From NCBI RefSeq assembly GCF_023078275.1, contig NC_062996.1, positions 7,564,001 to 7,628,000 of the forward strand: a stretch of 64,000 nucleotides of DNA. Direction: 5' to 3'. Every line of letters begins with the position of its first letter. Position 1 is the stretch's first letter. A model generated the notes under the pieces. It worked only from the letters and a program-made list of their open reading frames with translations. It had not been told where the DNA came from and did not search any database. The position numbers were made by a program, and so were the translations under genes. Positions 30,724-42,880 of this stretch are shown here, piece by piece. This stretch comes from Leguminivora glycinivorella. Taxonomy: Eukaryota > Arthropoda > Insecta > Lepidoptera > Tortricidae.

Positions 30724-33700
30724 CTGGAAAGTTGTGGAAATTCCGAAATCAACAATGTATTGGAATTTGATTGAAAATCGATTGGAGGTTGTTTTGTTCG
30801 TCATTTGAGGATCTACCGTATGGAAGATGCAACCTATTAAGATGGGAATTGTCTAAAATAAAATAAAATAAAATACCTGTTGAAATGTTATATGTTGGAA
30901 ATATTACACCTGCAATTGGTTTGATTACTTCCCGGAAGCGGAATAAGTGCTGCGATATTTAGTCGCGCGATGGTTGCAGAGTGCAGCAACTTTGACTGCG
31001 GACACTGCGATGCAGTACCTACGAATTTACCCAGACTGCACAGCAATCGTTTATCTATTGGGATGACAAGATAAGTAATAGACATTAAGCCTTTATACAC
31101 TTCTGTGTGTTGTTTTGTTGAGTTTCAATGTTTTTGATAATATAATATGAAGTGTTAACTCTTGTGTTAATAACAGAAAGTCGATATAGTATCGAACGTA
31201 ATTATTTGATGTCGATTACATTATGCGACGAACTTACGGAATAAGATGATGAAAAGAAGAAAATGAAACGATTTTATTACATGAACGGACTATTCATTTG
31301 TTTTTGTTTTAGATACCATAGAGATTAATGTATGTTTTATCAGAACCTTGACCAATGTCATTTAAATGGTTTCAACGATATTTTGTTGACCTGATTTTGA
31401 GAAGTTTTTTTTTCGAAGATTTCTGAGAGAGATGCTGAGTATTAATTACTATAAGAGGTAATTAAAGTTTACTGTATCTGAACTACACATTGTTTAGTGT
31501 TGTAATTAGAAGAGCCTAGCCGGTGAGAAACTATTATTAAGAAAATGTGTTTTTTTTTTGTCAAGTAATCTGGATAGCGAAATCTTGAGCCAATCATAAT
31601 TGCTTTCGTTGAATACTTGATTAAAGGTATCAAGCTTTTGTATGGTTATAAATTACTTAACAGCGAAAATGATGCAGTCTAATGTGTTATCTACATCTCG
31701 GTGGAAAAGACATTGCCACATGATAGTACCTGATGTTCAGTGAAGCACGCACCGTGCTGTCGTGATGAGAATTTGTTTGATTTGATTATCGGGTCGTCAA
31801 GTGACGTGACATATTTAGTTGAACTTCTTTGATAACATTGTCTTTAAAAAAAAAAACAATTAAGTAGTATCAAGATATTCATGAATCATCAGATTATTTT
31901 GGTTAGTTTCATGCAATTTGCTAAATGCTCAATGAAAAGAAATGGATTCTTATCTTTTGATTTATAAAGATGTGGCAATTATTAAAACCATGAAACAGGA
32001 TCAACTGAGGTTTGATTTAAGAACTATTTCATTTATTAAGGAGACAATGACAAACTTTGTTTCGATAATTTTTAGAGAAAGGGAGATTGTATAGTCCACA
32101 TAAAATAGAAGGCTTGCATTCTTTATGATATGTGTTGGCATTGGCATTTGTGGTGTCGTTGTTGCCAGATTTGGTTGTGTTGTCTTTGACTCCGGTTGGT
32201 GAGTCGTATATCTGAGAGATACGCTTAGCTAGTCTCGGCTCAGGTGGCGACAGAGTTGTCCAGTCTGTATGAGATGGGTACGTGTCGGCCAGCCTGTAGT
32301 GTGATGGCAAGCGTGATAATCTCAAGTAACATTTTTTTTTAAAAGTGGCAATCTTGGGTAGATTGCGAGTAAATAGGTACAACCATTGAGCAGAGAATGC
32401 AGAACGTTAGCGTAGTAGGTATACGCATTTGAATTTTGATTAAAACTGAATATGATTTTGAGAATGAATAGTTTGTCAATGCATCTTTAATCATTTTGTT
32501 GGGTTACTGCGTCGTTTTTAAGATATCCGTTGGATTGGTTTATTGCCTTAATAACTGGTAGACCAGAGTTGGCTGAACAAATTATAATATGTTGGGAAAA
32601 GTGAAACAATTTTTGGTGAAATGAGACCTAATTTGAATGAACTGGTTGATGTTTGATGAATTATAGACGTGGTCAGTTTTGACGTATGACGTTGTAAAGT
32701 GCCCCTTGTGGCCTATTTAATTGCTAAATAAATAATTTAAAGTTTAGAAACTTTAAACAAGGTTTACGAAACTAATAACATGTCCTGGTTTACCTAAAAG
32801 TTATTGCAAGTCTTTAAGCTTTTGATTTCACTGTCAGTTCTGTTAAAGAAGACAATAAACTTGAAACAACAATATTAAGGTACAGTGATGCGTTTCTGGA
32901 GAGTTGAAAAAAAAAAATTACAAAATTATAATGTACCTATCTGTTAACGAACAAAGAGCTATTTATTCTAATGGCGTCATCAAATAACGTCTGTTGGGTT
33001 TAGCAAGCCCTTGTCCTTTAGATATTTATGTTGCTGGAGAATATTGCTACTGTACTGGTTGGATCAGTAACTTTATAGTGTGATGGTTGTTTTTGTAAAA
33101 GCAACAAAATACGTCGTTTTAGACCACAACCACAGGAAGAAAATATGATGAAAGAAGAAAAGCCAGTTATTTACAGCTTTTCTTACAATGCCTACATTTT
33201 ACATCACGACTATCACGAGTTACAAATGTTGTTGTTGTTGTAAGAGTTCGTAGCTGATGAGGCTTCTGTACAAGTAAAGTATAATCGAGCACTTATGTTA
33301 TTGTTTATAGAAACGGTACACGAATGGGTCCTGTTAGTATTTCTGTTGAAGCAAAATACAAGAGCCAGAGATTTTTAACAATTAATTAGGAGACCCTGAA
33401 CTGAACATTCATAATCTAAAAAAAAATAAAAAAATAAAAAAAAAATAAGTTACAGTACTGTACTTGTACAGTACATATCTTCTAAATATACTTCGAAATC
33501 TTATGTTTCTTATCAAAAATGAATTAGATACACTGTTGACAGTGTTGACCATTTCATTTCAGTTCATTTAGTTATTTTTTTTGATAAAGCACATTCGATT
33601 ACTTCACATTTTGGCTGAAGCAATAAAGTAGGTACCTACCTAAACATGATTCTTGGACATAATAAGTTTTTGCCGTTTCCTGAATAAACCATGATAATGT

Positions 33701-35162
33701 ATTATTAATTGGAAGCTGTAGGTATATTTAAATTGAAATTGAAGAAGAAGATTTACTCCGGATATGTTTCGTCGTCATATGCGAATTAACCAATGATGCA
33801 CAAAATGACAATAAAAAAAAAAAGAACGTTATTACCTACTACTTAGGTATTACTTGAATATTGGTCATGTGAGACTGTAGAAGCTTTACTATCACAATAT
33901 TAGTTTATGGCCGATGGCTAGCAAATAAACTTAAATTGAGTCACGAAGACAAATTTTCCCCGTATATATGGTATAATATAGCACTGGCATAGTATGCTTG
34001 AGCGCATAATGCTCAAAATTAAGAATTCTATTCAAGATAGCAATGAAGAGCAAGGAAGCAATGAAGAGAAATGGGGTATGATGTTGAGCTCTTTTAATAC
34101 AGTAATTAAGGTTATTGTTGTAGAATTATAATCCCAGTGAATTGTTTATAGCATATTGAAGAATACTACTGACCATCGTGACATTCATTTGGTGATTATG
34201 ATAACCTAGTCATGCTAAATGTCAAAAAAAAATATAAAAAAATTGTGTGGATGAATAGCACTGAACAGCAGTATGAAGGCTATTTAAGCAGCAGTGTAAA
34301 AACAAATTATGAAGAAGCGTAGATAGTTATTTGTGAGTATAGCAATTGTGAGGAAATCTACACTGTGAATTGATATTGAATGCATTTACGAAATCACAAA
34401 GGAAATCAACTTAAGTCTATTTGAAGTTTTAAAGTCAATTTAAGATACCTTATTAATTTCCTTCGATACAAATTGATACTTCTTGTTGATTTCTTCGATT
34501 CTTCGACACAAATTGATTTTTGTGCATTGATAACAACAAAATATGCACTAATAGGTGCGTGCGATGTGGCGCTACGATGTCAGATTGTTACGTTCTCATG
34601 AAATATGGTTAATAATCATCTGTTGATGAAATTAGTGAACAGTCAGGATCAGCCCGTGTCGGCGAGGTGTGACGATACACATGGATGCCGAGTTTCTGAG
34701 TTTTGATGTCACATGGTTGGCATTGTGTTTTGCAACGTTATCTACTGCCTTGGTTGCTGGCCGTAGCCGTAGGTCATATTCCTAACCCAGTGTAGCTGGT
34801 ACGGAGACTGCGCGGTGGTAGTGACAAGCAGGAGGATTACGGTTGCTTTATGGTTTGTTTTGGCGTGTGGCCATTAATATCACATATGCGTGATGAACTG
34901 ATGTTGAGACAATTGATTTGGGTCGAATTTGTGAAATTCGATTTTGGGCTGTTTCTGATCTGTGTTTTATGTGAATATTGGTTTTGATACTATTGACAAC
35001 TTGATTATAAGTTGTGGCATGGATTTTGGGAACTTAACTTTCTGTCATAGTTGTGACTTGATGGCAGGATAGCCGAGCAGATTGAGTGATTAAAATTGTA
35101 CTTCTTTTGAAAGCCTGCGATTTTATTGGGCACACTGGGACGTGTGACAGTCAGGATCGCCG
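30724..35162. other. Non-coding interior of the outer LTR-type element
   Basis: About 4.4 kb without a credible gene. Short minus frames at 30888-31100 and 32029-32382 have no recognisable domain. Part of 34640-34990 loosely resembles the terminal repeat (GTGTCGGCG, then a GT-rich run), perhaps an old internal duplication. Confidence 0.5.
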
Positions 35163-37599
35163 TGTCGGCGCAAGGCACCTGTAACCCTATTGTAATGTCA
35201 CGCTATTACACTATATACATCGGGTTGGCTCGCCAATACACACCGCACGTCCGTGCTCCATCGCACTCGGACACCGACTGCCATATGTACTCGAGACACC
35301 TATACACTACATCCCTTTCTTGTTTTAATTTTTTTTTATAAATATTTAAATAATAGGTCAATTTAGTTTTAATTCAAATACTTGCCATGCTGTGCCGTGT
35401 ATCTTTTTTTTTTTTCTTTTTAATGAACTACGTTTCTTCTAATTGTCTGCCCACTTTCGTCATTCCTAACTTGATCATCTCCGTCTTTACCACTTAGTAC
35501 TGTATGTGAAGTAGTTATAACTAGGGATTAATTTTCTATCTTTAGTCATATGTTTAGGACATTCCGGTCTGAGGGTTGACTCAGAGCGGACGCTGCACTA
35601 CCACCTGCAGTGTATACTCAAACATACTTGTGTGTTTTATTAACTACAATTCCTAGATGTCAGTCTCACTCCTTCTTCTTTAAATCTGTTACCTTTTCCA
35701 ATTCAGACTGTTTTGAAAACTAGATTAGTACATTTTTTTTTTATATACATATATGATTTTTTTTTTCTTTCTTCAATAGCATACAATATAATTGTACAAT
35801 GCAAGCATCGCACATTTCTCGCGTCAGCATTAAAATTAATATATTTATGACTTGATTAGAATTGCTCTGCATTGCTTGATTGCATTTGCATGCATTTAGT
35901 TATGTTTTATTGCAAATAAATAATGATTGATTGATTGATTGATCGCTGTATTTGCGATTACGCTATACATCGATTTATGCATTAGTTTATGTTTATACGT
36001 GCTCCTAGATAGTACTCAGTATACCTTGGTTATCAATAAATTTATAAGTGTATCAAAAATCAGTGTTTCTATCAAGACTACCATCAACCATCAAGAATCA
36101 TATCATCTAAGGTGTACGGCTCGTACAATAATATTTCACTAATTTCATACCTTTTCATGATTTACATTATTATTATTTTTTTTTTTAATAGGTCGCTTGT
36201 CAGGCGTCTAATGTATATTAGGTAATTATTGATGATAACATTGATAAATTATTGTATCGACCCTATACTTCATTATATGCACCTATTATTGCTAGTAACT
36301 AGTAAATAGTACATATAAGTATTTAGTTATAGAACCTAATGTATCTGGAGCCTCGTCTGCCGACAAACCATGCTCTGGTTTGGCAGAAGATAAATTTAGT
36401 TGTAGGTTTAGTTTTTGAATAAACATTTATTTCATTTTTCATTTCATCTAATGCAATTCATAATACTTACGGATATTATAATGTTTAGTTAGATCTACTC
36501 ATAAATTTAATTATAAATTGCAGTGCATAGTTATTAAAACTTTTACTGTCTACTGTTTTTTTTCTGGATCGAAAGGGCTCGTGATTCATTGCATTGTAAT
36601 ACATAGAGATACTATATAGAATATGCATTAAAATCCTATTCAGGGTCACGTATCCACTTTATCGTTTTATTGATTTTGTTTCATCATGATCAGCTTTCTT
36701 TCTCGTAGATACTTTGTACCACACAAAGTAATCAACGATTAATTTTCTAAAATAGATAGCTGTTCATATACTATTTAAGAAGTGCTTACCCAATTGACCC
36801 AATTATACTAACATCCGATTTATATCTACACAGTATGTATATATTTTAGTTAACACTTTTCTTTTAAAGTATTTTATCAACATCTTTTTTTTTATTATTA
36901 TTATCTCTTTATCTATCTTAAGATCTTAACTCTTAGGCTAGGCTATTTTATAATATGATTATTAAAGAAATTACAAAACCACTTTTTTTTTTTTTTTGGC
37001 TGATTGGCGATTGACCATAGTCACACCCGATGGAAGGTGAAGATATAGTCGAAGATGGAGCTCACCGATTCAGTAATACTTAGCATATTCACTTTTATCT
37101 TAAAGAGACCGAGGTCGTATTTTTCTGGGAACATCTATGGTGGGAGTGCATTCCATTCCTTTGATAAAATATTATCTAAATTATTACCCAAATATTATCT
37201 CCTTCATTTACTTTCTTTGCGCTGTTAACCGAACAAATCAGCATGCCCATTTACAAGGCATCAAGTCATACTGAAATTGACCGGAGTAACAGGAGTAACA
37301 GAATACTTATACAGCTCACCGAACTACGAGGTAACTACCTCGTAGTAGGTAAGCACAGTGTTTCTCCCCAGGTACCACGATTTGAATTTGTTTTTGCAGC
37401 TGTGTCTTTAAATTCCTTCAGGAGATGTTATATCTTGACAGACTCAGCGTTTATTTATGTGTGTCACACGGAGAGAAAAACAACTAGATTTAATGTTCGT
37501 TCAACATTTCTATTTTTTTTTGTTAAAATTGCGCCTACGTGTTCTTTCATTCCAACTACAAGTTTGATGTTGTTAAGTGTAGTTACACTTCCTTCTACA

Positions 37600-37745
37600 T
37601 TTTTTTTTTTTTTTATACCACGTCGGTGGCAAACAGTTATAGGGCCTCCTAATTGAAAGCGGTCACCGTAACCTATGGACGCCTGCAACTCAAGGGGTGT
37701 CACCTGCGCGTCGTCGACCCATTAGAAACTTGTATACTCCCTTTT
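37600..37745. repeat. Dispersed repeat with CGTCGGTGGCAAACAG
   Basis: The third relative of 11318-11398 and 27680-27805, with a T-run, CACGTCGGTGGCAAACAG, GCGGTCACCGTAACCTATGG and CCATTAGAAACTTGTA. Confidence 0.6.
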
Positions 37746-39059
37746 TTTTTTAGAACCCCATACTGTAGTTCATCGGGGAATACCTTGACATAGCTCATTC
37801 CACAGCCGGAGCGTTCGTGGGAGGAAATATTATTGTTTTTTTTTTTTAACCAATCTTTTATTTAAACCAACAAGTCGATTTTGTAAAAGCACATGTCACA
37901 TATTGATTTAAACATATGTTTGGCTGATTCAATAAAATATATTTTAACAAATTTGACCTTGTTGTTTGGTTCGTACAAATTCGACTTGTATCATCAATAT
38001 TGTGATTTATTCCCTTTACTAAAATACTATTGTTTCAAACAGATAAACACGCAACAAGACGAGTTTGTTAGATTCACAAGGCAAATTTCTCTCAGTTGTA
38101 CCCTTAACTTCACATCCGTCTATCAATCCATTTATATATAGAATAGAATCATGTTCCCTAACTTCTAAATAATGTGCATTGTAAGTAGTTAGGTACCTAG
38201 ATAATTGACGTGAAGCATTGAAATCTGTGATTATTTAACATTTTACAATCACTACAGACAAAGCTGATTCAGCCGCTGATTGTTGTCCTTTTGTTCATTT
38301 TCTTGACCAGACGAAATAAGGTCACTAGTGAGATTTATTTTATAAATTTACAAACTTAGGTTACTAGTTCGCTTGGAAAATCTTATACAAATTTAATATG
38401 TATTCACGAAAGAGAGACCACATTTCAATATCCTCCCGTGAAATTACGCAAACAAGTTCAGCATTTTTATTTCTTATTTTTTTTTCTATATTAGTTCAAT
38501 AGAGGCTCACAGATCCATTAGTTTATTTGTTTTAACTGGACACCTGACTTGTATGAGATTCACCTACATGAATCTCTGCAGTATGTACCTATTACCCTAA
38601 CTGATAATGAGTACCTTCAGTACCAATATATTTTTGTAATGATTTTCAACTGACGTAGATTGTCTTTGAAAATCTATCATAGATCAACTTAAATAGGCAT
38701 GTCTTTCTCTTGAGGTCACCCATACTGACAAAGCCTTGTTGACGGTAAGCAGAGTTAGCAACTTTTTTTTTTCCGCGTTGTTGAAATGTATCAAGCGTTC
38801 GCTTAATTTTATTCAATTCAGCTGCACCACTACGTGTTTTTTTTTATATACAATGCAATGTCAAACCAATGAACTGTCTTTATTTATTTATTTTTTTCAC
38901 TCTTTTCACTCTGATTGACGTTAGCGGCATCTAGGTATATAAAGAGTGCTCTTTTCCAGCGCTCCCACCGAACTCCTACTGATGTAGGATCACCTTCGCT
39001 GTCAAATGCCTCCAACGACAATTAAGAAGCCATACTGGACTTTCTTGGGGCAACCTGTA

Positions 39060-40985
39060 CCCAATCAATTTAATGATTCTAACTAACACAAGTCAAAATA
39101 TATTATATTGAAAATATTTCAACTTATGCTATCTCAAAGTACTCAGTCATTGTACTTGAGTGTTTTACTGGGGTAGTTGTCTCAGACTCTCAGGCACTGG
39201 ATGCCTTGGTATTTTTTCTTTCATATGTGTAATTTATTTCGGTTTCAATTTAATGATATTTATTGACCGACGTCAATCTACTATTATGACAATTGAAGGC
39301 TCAGATAGCATTTATCATCTGATCTAAGCGTCATTTAAGCGCACGTTTAACCAGTATAACCGTAATTTACTTCGTGTTTAGGTTATTATCATTAAGCTCA
39401 TATTTGCAACAATTCAATGTTCAGTTTTTTTTTTTTTTTTTTTTAATTGCTGTTTAACTATGTTTACAACAATTTAATGACCAGATAAATATATCTGTCT
39501 TAACCAAGGTAAGTATGTTTTTTTTTTTCATTTATTTTACATGACAATTAAATGTCCGGATTCAGTAATCTGCTGGTTCCACATATATCTATATCAGGGA
39601 TGTAACGGAGTTCTGCTTCTGCTTCCGTTACTGCGGAACTTCCGTTTTGTTTTACACATCCGCTTCTGTTCCGGTTCTGTTATTTTTCAAACGGAAGTTA
39701 TAACGGATGTCGGAACCTAGCGCGACGGTGGGACATGAGCGGTGTACATCAAAGACCAACAGGTCTATACCTATCATTCGCTCATCTCTCCGCTTGCCAC
39801 GTGCTGCGATACTAAACATTAATCGCTTCATTCCATTGCGCGCCAATATTTGTCCTGTCCACCTAGTTAGTAGCGAGTGAACAACTATTCAGTGGTGCAG
39901 GGCTTATCTACGATCCCCTTAGAAGCTCCCCTTAGATTTGTTTATTAAATACAGTTTACTTCTTTTACAATCACTCCATTTAATTTAAAAATTTAATTGT
40001 GTGCTAACAATTACACATATAATTTTTACTGGTCAGTTTTGGATTGTATTATACTACCTACGAGTAAGTTTTCTTTTCGTTTAAAACCTTTTACGGCATA
40101 ATAAAGGTTTAAAAGGATTCTTATGTGATTTTTAGTGATTACCTAAACAACAAACAATCTTAAAGTTCAAGGTGATTTAAATTTTTGGATTGTAATGAAT
40201 ACTTAAGATAAAATATCAGGTTACTTTCCTTTTCGTTTTTAAAACCTAAGTGGGCCTAAAGGCTGATTACAAACTGCTGATTACAGGCTGAACAGTAAAC
40301 ACCTAAAAGTTCTAGGTAATTTAATTAGTTTTGGTTTATGTTATACCTATGTGGTATTTTTTCATTTCGTTTTTAACATCTATAACTTCCGCTTCTGGTT
40401 CCGGTTCCGCTTCTGCTTCCGTTAAACTAAATTCAAAACTTCCGCTTCCGCTTCCGGTTCCGTTAAAACCACATCCGTTACATCCCTGATCTATATTTAT
40501 CCTCGTAAGGCTAAAGTCATGTCAAATTAATGACCAGATACATTTTATCTGCTTTGAATGAGCCGTGCACACTGTACAGGTCAGATCATTGTTATTCTGT
40601 TACCAGTAGGTTTTTTTTCCATGACAATTTAATGTCCAGATTCGGTAATCTGCTGTATTAACTAGCTTAATAACCAGAATTTCTGTTATCCAATTCACAC
40701 ACATGACAATTAAATGTCCAGATTCTGTAATCTGCTGTTTCCAAATTCGCAATTTAATGCCTTATTTTCAGCCACAAATGGCATAAAATTTCATAGTATT
40801 TAGATGCCATTTAAATGGTCAATACTAAACAATACAATTGAATGTACAGAGTGCACCTCCATGTGCTGTTTCCAAATTCGCAATTTAATGCCTTATTTTC
40901 AGCCACAAATGGCATAAAATTTCATAGTACTTAGGTGCCAATTAAATGTTCGATACAATTGAATGTACAGAGTTGCATGCATATC
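39060..40985 (+). repeat. Diverged array of CAATTTAATG-NCCAGAT motifs
   Basis: Motifs of the form ACAATT(T/A/G)AATGNCCAGAT, often followed 5 to 15 bases later by ATCTG, occur near 39070, 39290, 39410, 39470, 39542, 40530, 40620, 40703, 40835 and 40965. CAGAT and ATCTG can pair as a small hairpin. A longer unit (TTCCAAATTCGCAATTTAAT through GGCATAAAATTTCATAGTA) occurs twice, at about 40738 and 40867. The hAT-type element at 39595-40488 interrupts the array. Confidence 0.65.
39595..40488. mobile_element. Non-autonomous hAT-type element with ATCTATAT duplication
   Basis: The ends are CAGGGATGTAACGGA and, reversed at the right, CAGGGATGTAACGGATGTGG. A perfect 8-base duplication ATCTATAT flanks it (39587-39594 and 40489-40496). 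Subterminal regions repeat TTCCGCTTCTG-type motifs. 894 bases, no transposase. Confidence 0.88.
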
Positions 40986-42880
40986 CGTTTAATGCCTCTT
41001 TTTTTTCTTTAAGTTAACGTAATCCAATAACAACGGGGTGTATATTTCTTTATTTATTATAAGTAGGTATATTTAGCACTTAATGTGAACCCATCTAGTT
41101 TTCTGGTTTTTAAGTAATTAAATACTCAGATAAAACTGCTCGAAATCGGCGTTAGGAATGTTTACGTAAGTCAATCCGCAACAAGAGTATTAGTCACGAT
41201 TTTATGGCATGTTCAATCAATTCAAAAGATTCACGTTCAAGTGATAATCTATCTCTAAATAAGTGTTACTTTCCCGACATATGCATAGATCCTTTCATTT
41301 GCAGCTGTAGTTCAAGTAACCACTTAATGAAGTCGTGACTTACGTTATTTTTACGTAAATTCACCCCTGTAAGGAAGTATACTTAGGTAAGTATTTATCT
41401 AGTTTGTTTTGGTTTTCACCTTACTCTCAAACATCGACTAATGCTACCATAGGACATTTAAGTGTGATGGTTGTACAACATTTTATCATTCAAGTAAATG
41501 CCTTATTTAGGTAAATAGCTCAACCATTCATAAATTTAGCAACATCACATAATTTTGTGTATTAAACCAACCAACAGGTAGATGGTAACTTCACTAATTA
41601 AAAATAAATATCATTTCTTTTGGTTGGACGGAAATTATTGTAATGATTCCGGGCTGTGATTTATGTAAATAATAAATCAATTTTATAAACCCACTACACA
41701 TAAACTCAAATAACATTTTGGTACCTAAAAACATTTGGCAATCTAGGTAGGTAACCAAACCGTTTACTAGGTAGGTAGGAGCCACACACCGACACCTGTA
41801 TAGGCATGACAATCTAGGAAGGCTGGCCGTATGTTGTCAATTGCCTCAAACATTTTATTAATTGCATCGTTCGGTTACCTGCTTAAGGTTTATATTCGCA
41901 CGGTTGAAAGAAATAACATTTCATTTATTTTTATTTGGTTTTGACTTAATTCTTGAAAAACTGCCGTTATAATCATTTCGCTTTGTAGTATTTAATGAAC
42001 ACTTTCATTTAGCTTCATTACGTTCCGAAACTACTAAGAATGCCAGTAATTTAAAACGGCAGGTAACCAAACCTGTTTACAAAAAGATAACGGTGCATCA
42101 TGGCGCATCGTTACTCGATTTTATAGGTTATGTTACTTATGTTTCTATCCCATCTTTTCCGAATACTAGATTCACGTGGTAAGTACTTGCTTTTATCCTC
42201 GTCGCCACTTGTAATGTCACGCTATTACACTATATACATCGGGTTGGCTCGCCAATACACACCGCACGTCCGTGCTCCATCGCACTCGGACACCGACTGC
42301 CATATGTACTCGAGACACCTATACACTACACCTATAGTGGCTGAGGCCCGTGAAGGTGGGCCACATTCCTGGTCCAATGTTTACATTAACAGCATTAGCG
42401 GAATTGTCACAGTGATATCTTTGTTCTTTGAGACGGGGCGGATATTATAAACACCGCCGAACGTAGCCGTGGGTCCGATGTGGTACGTAATGAAATTAGT
42501 TGTTTATTATAAGCATTCCTTGAGGAGCCAAGAGGGCATTAAGATTTGGGACATGGTTGAATATAGACGCGCGACCGCGCGCTATCCCAGAACCGTGCCG
42601 TGAGATTACGTGTGCGCTTTAAGTACCGACTTGTACCACTTGACCCACGGATTCGTTTCCGTTTCTGATAACTTAGTGATGTTAAAGCTTTGATTGACTT
42701 GGTGTGATTTCTTTGTGATTTGGAACTTAATTAACTGTCGTTGTGATTTAGTAATATTCGTTACATAATTTATTGCATAAACATTTACTGGACTTGTGTG
42801 TGTGATATGCCCACCGTTTCCGCCCACCATGGAGCTGGTGCCAGGCCCCTGATGCTTTCGTAGAGCTACCGGCTCCGACA

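Larger units (their letters stand above)
35312..42209. other. Non-coding interior of the 7.1-kb element
   Basis: Frames at 35939-36142, 37243-37656, 37893-38141 and 41594-41812 have no domain support. Contents seen: LINE-like 3' tails at about 35820-35945 ((GATT)n) and 36340-36450 (TTTCATTTTTCATTTCAT), dispersed repeats at about 36985-37140 and 37600-37745, a diverged CAATTTAATG motif array (39060-40985) and a hAT-type element (39595-40488). Confidence 0.6.
35191..42330. mobile_element. 7.1-kb element with identical 121-bp terminal direct repeats and CCTAT duplication
   Basis: 35191-35311 and 42210-42330 are identical 121-base direct repeats beginning TGTAATGTCACGC and ending ATACACTACA. The element is flanked on both sides by CCTAT (35186-35190 and 42331-42335). 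The undivided target, ACCCTATAGTGGCTGAGG, is present at about 30221-30239 in the left terminal repeat of the outer element. TG...CA ends and a 5-base duplication are LTR-retrotransposon features. The 6.9-kb interior holds no gag, protease, integrase or reverse transcriptase frame, only noncoding DNA and older repeats. This fits a large non-autonomous (LARD-type) element. No primer site next to the left repeat or purine tract next to the right one is evident. Confidence 0.75.
30201..42880 (+). mobile_element. LTR-retrotransposon-like element with roughly 570-bp direct repeats
   Basis: The left terminal repeat (30201-30723) starts TGTCGGCGCAAGGC. The right one starts at 35163, is interrupted at 35190 by another element, resumes at 42336 and ends GGCTCCGACA at 42880. 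The 28 bases before the break and about 495 after it match the left repeat without any difference or indel that I could see. The ends are TG...CA. TATA occurs at both outer borders (TSD-like, but the site is TA-rich). The left repeat lacks the last 50 or so bases of the right one. The interior (30724-35162) is GT-rich and has no gag or pol frame, so the element is non-autonomous or gutted. No clear primer site or purine tract is visible. Confidence 0.65.

Noticed and set aside
32029..32382. 117-residue minus frame in the outer element
   Set aside because: No gag, protease or polymerase motif; a chance frame in GT-rich DNA.
35191..35311. Independent 121-bp SINE inserted twice
   Set aside because: The CCTAT duplication spans the pair as outer ends, and the flanks join to the intact target at 30221-30239, so both repeats belong to one 7.1-kb insertion.
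37243..37656. 137-residue frame
   Set aside because: Runs into a T-tract and a dispersed repeat, with no domain and no paralogue.
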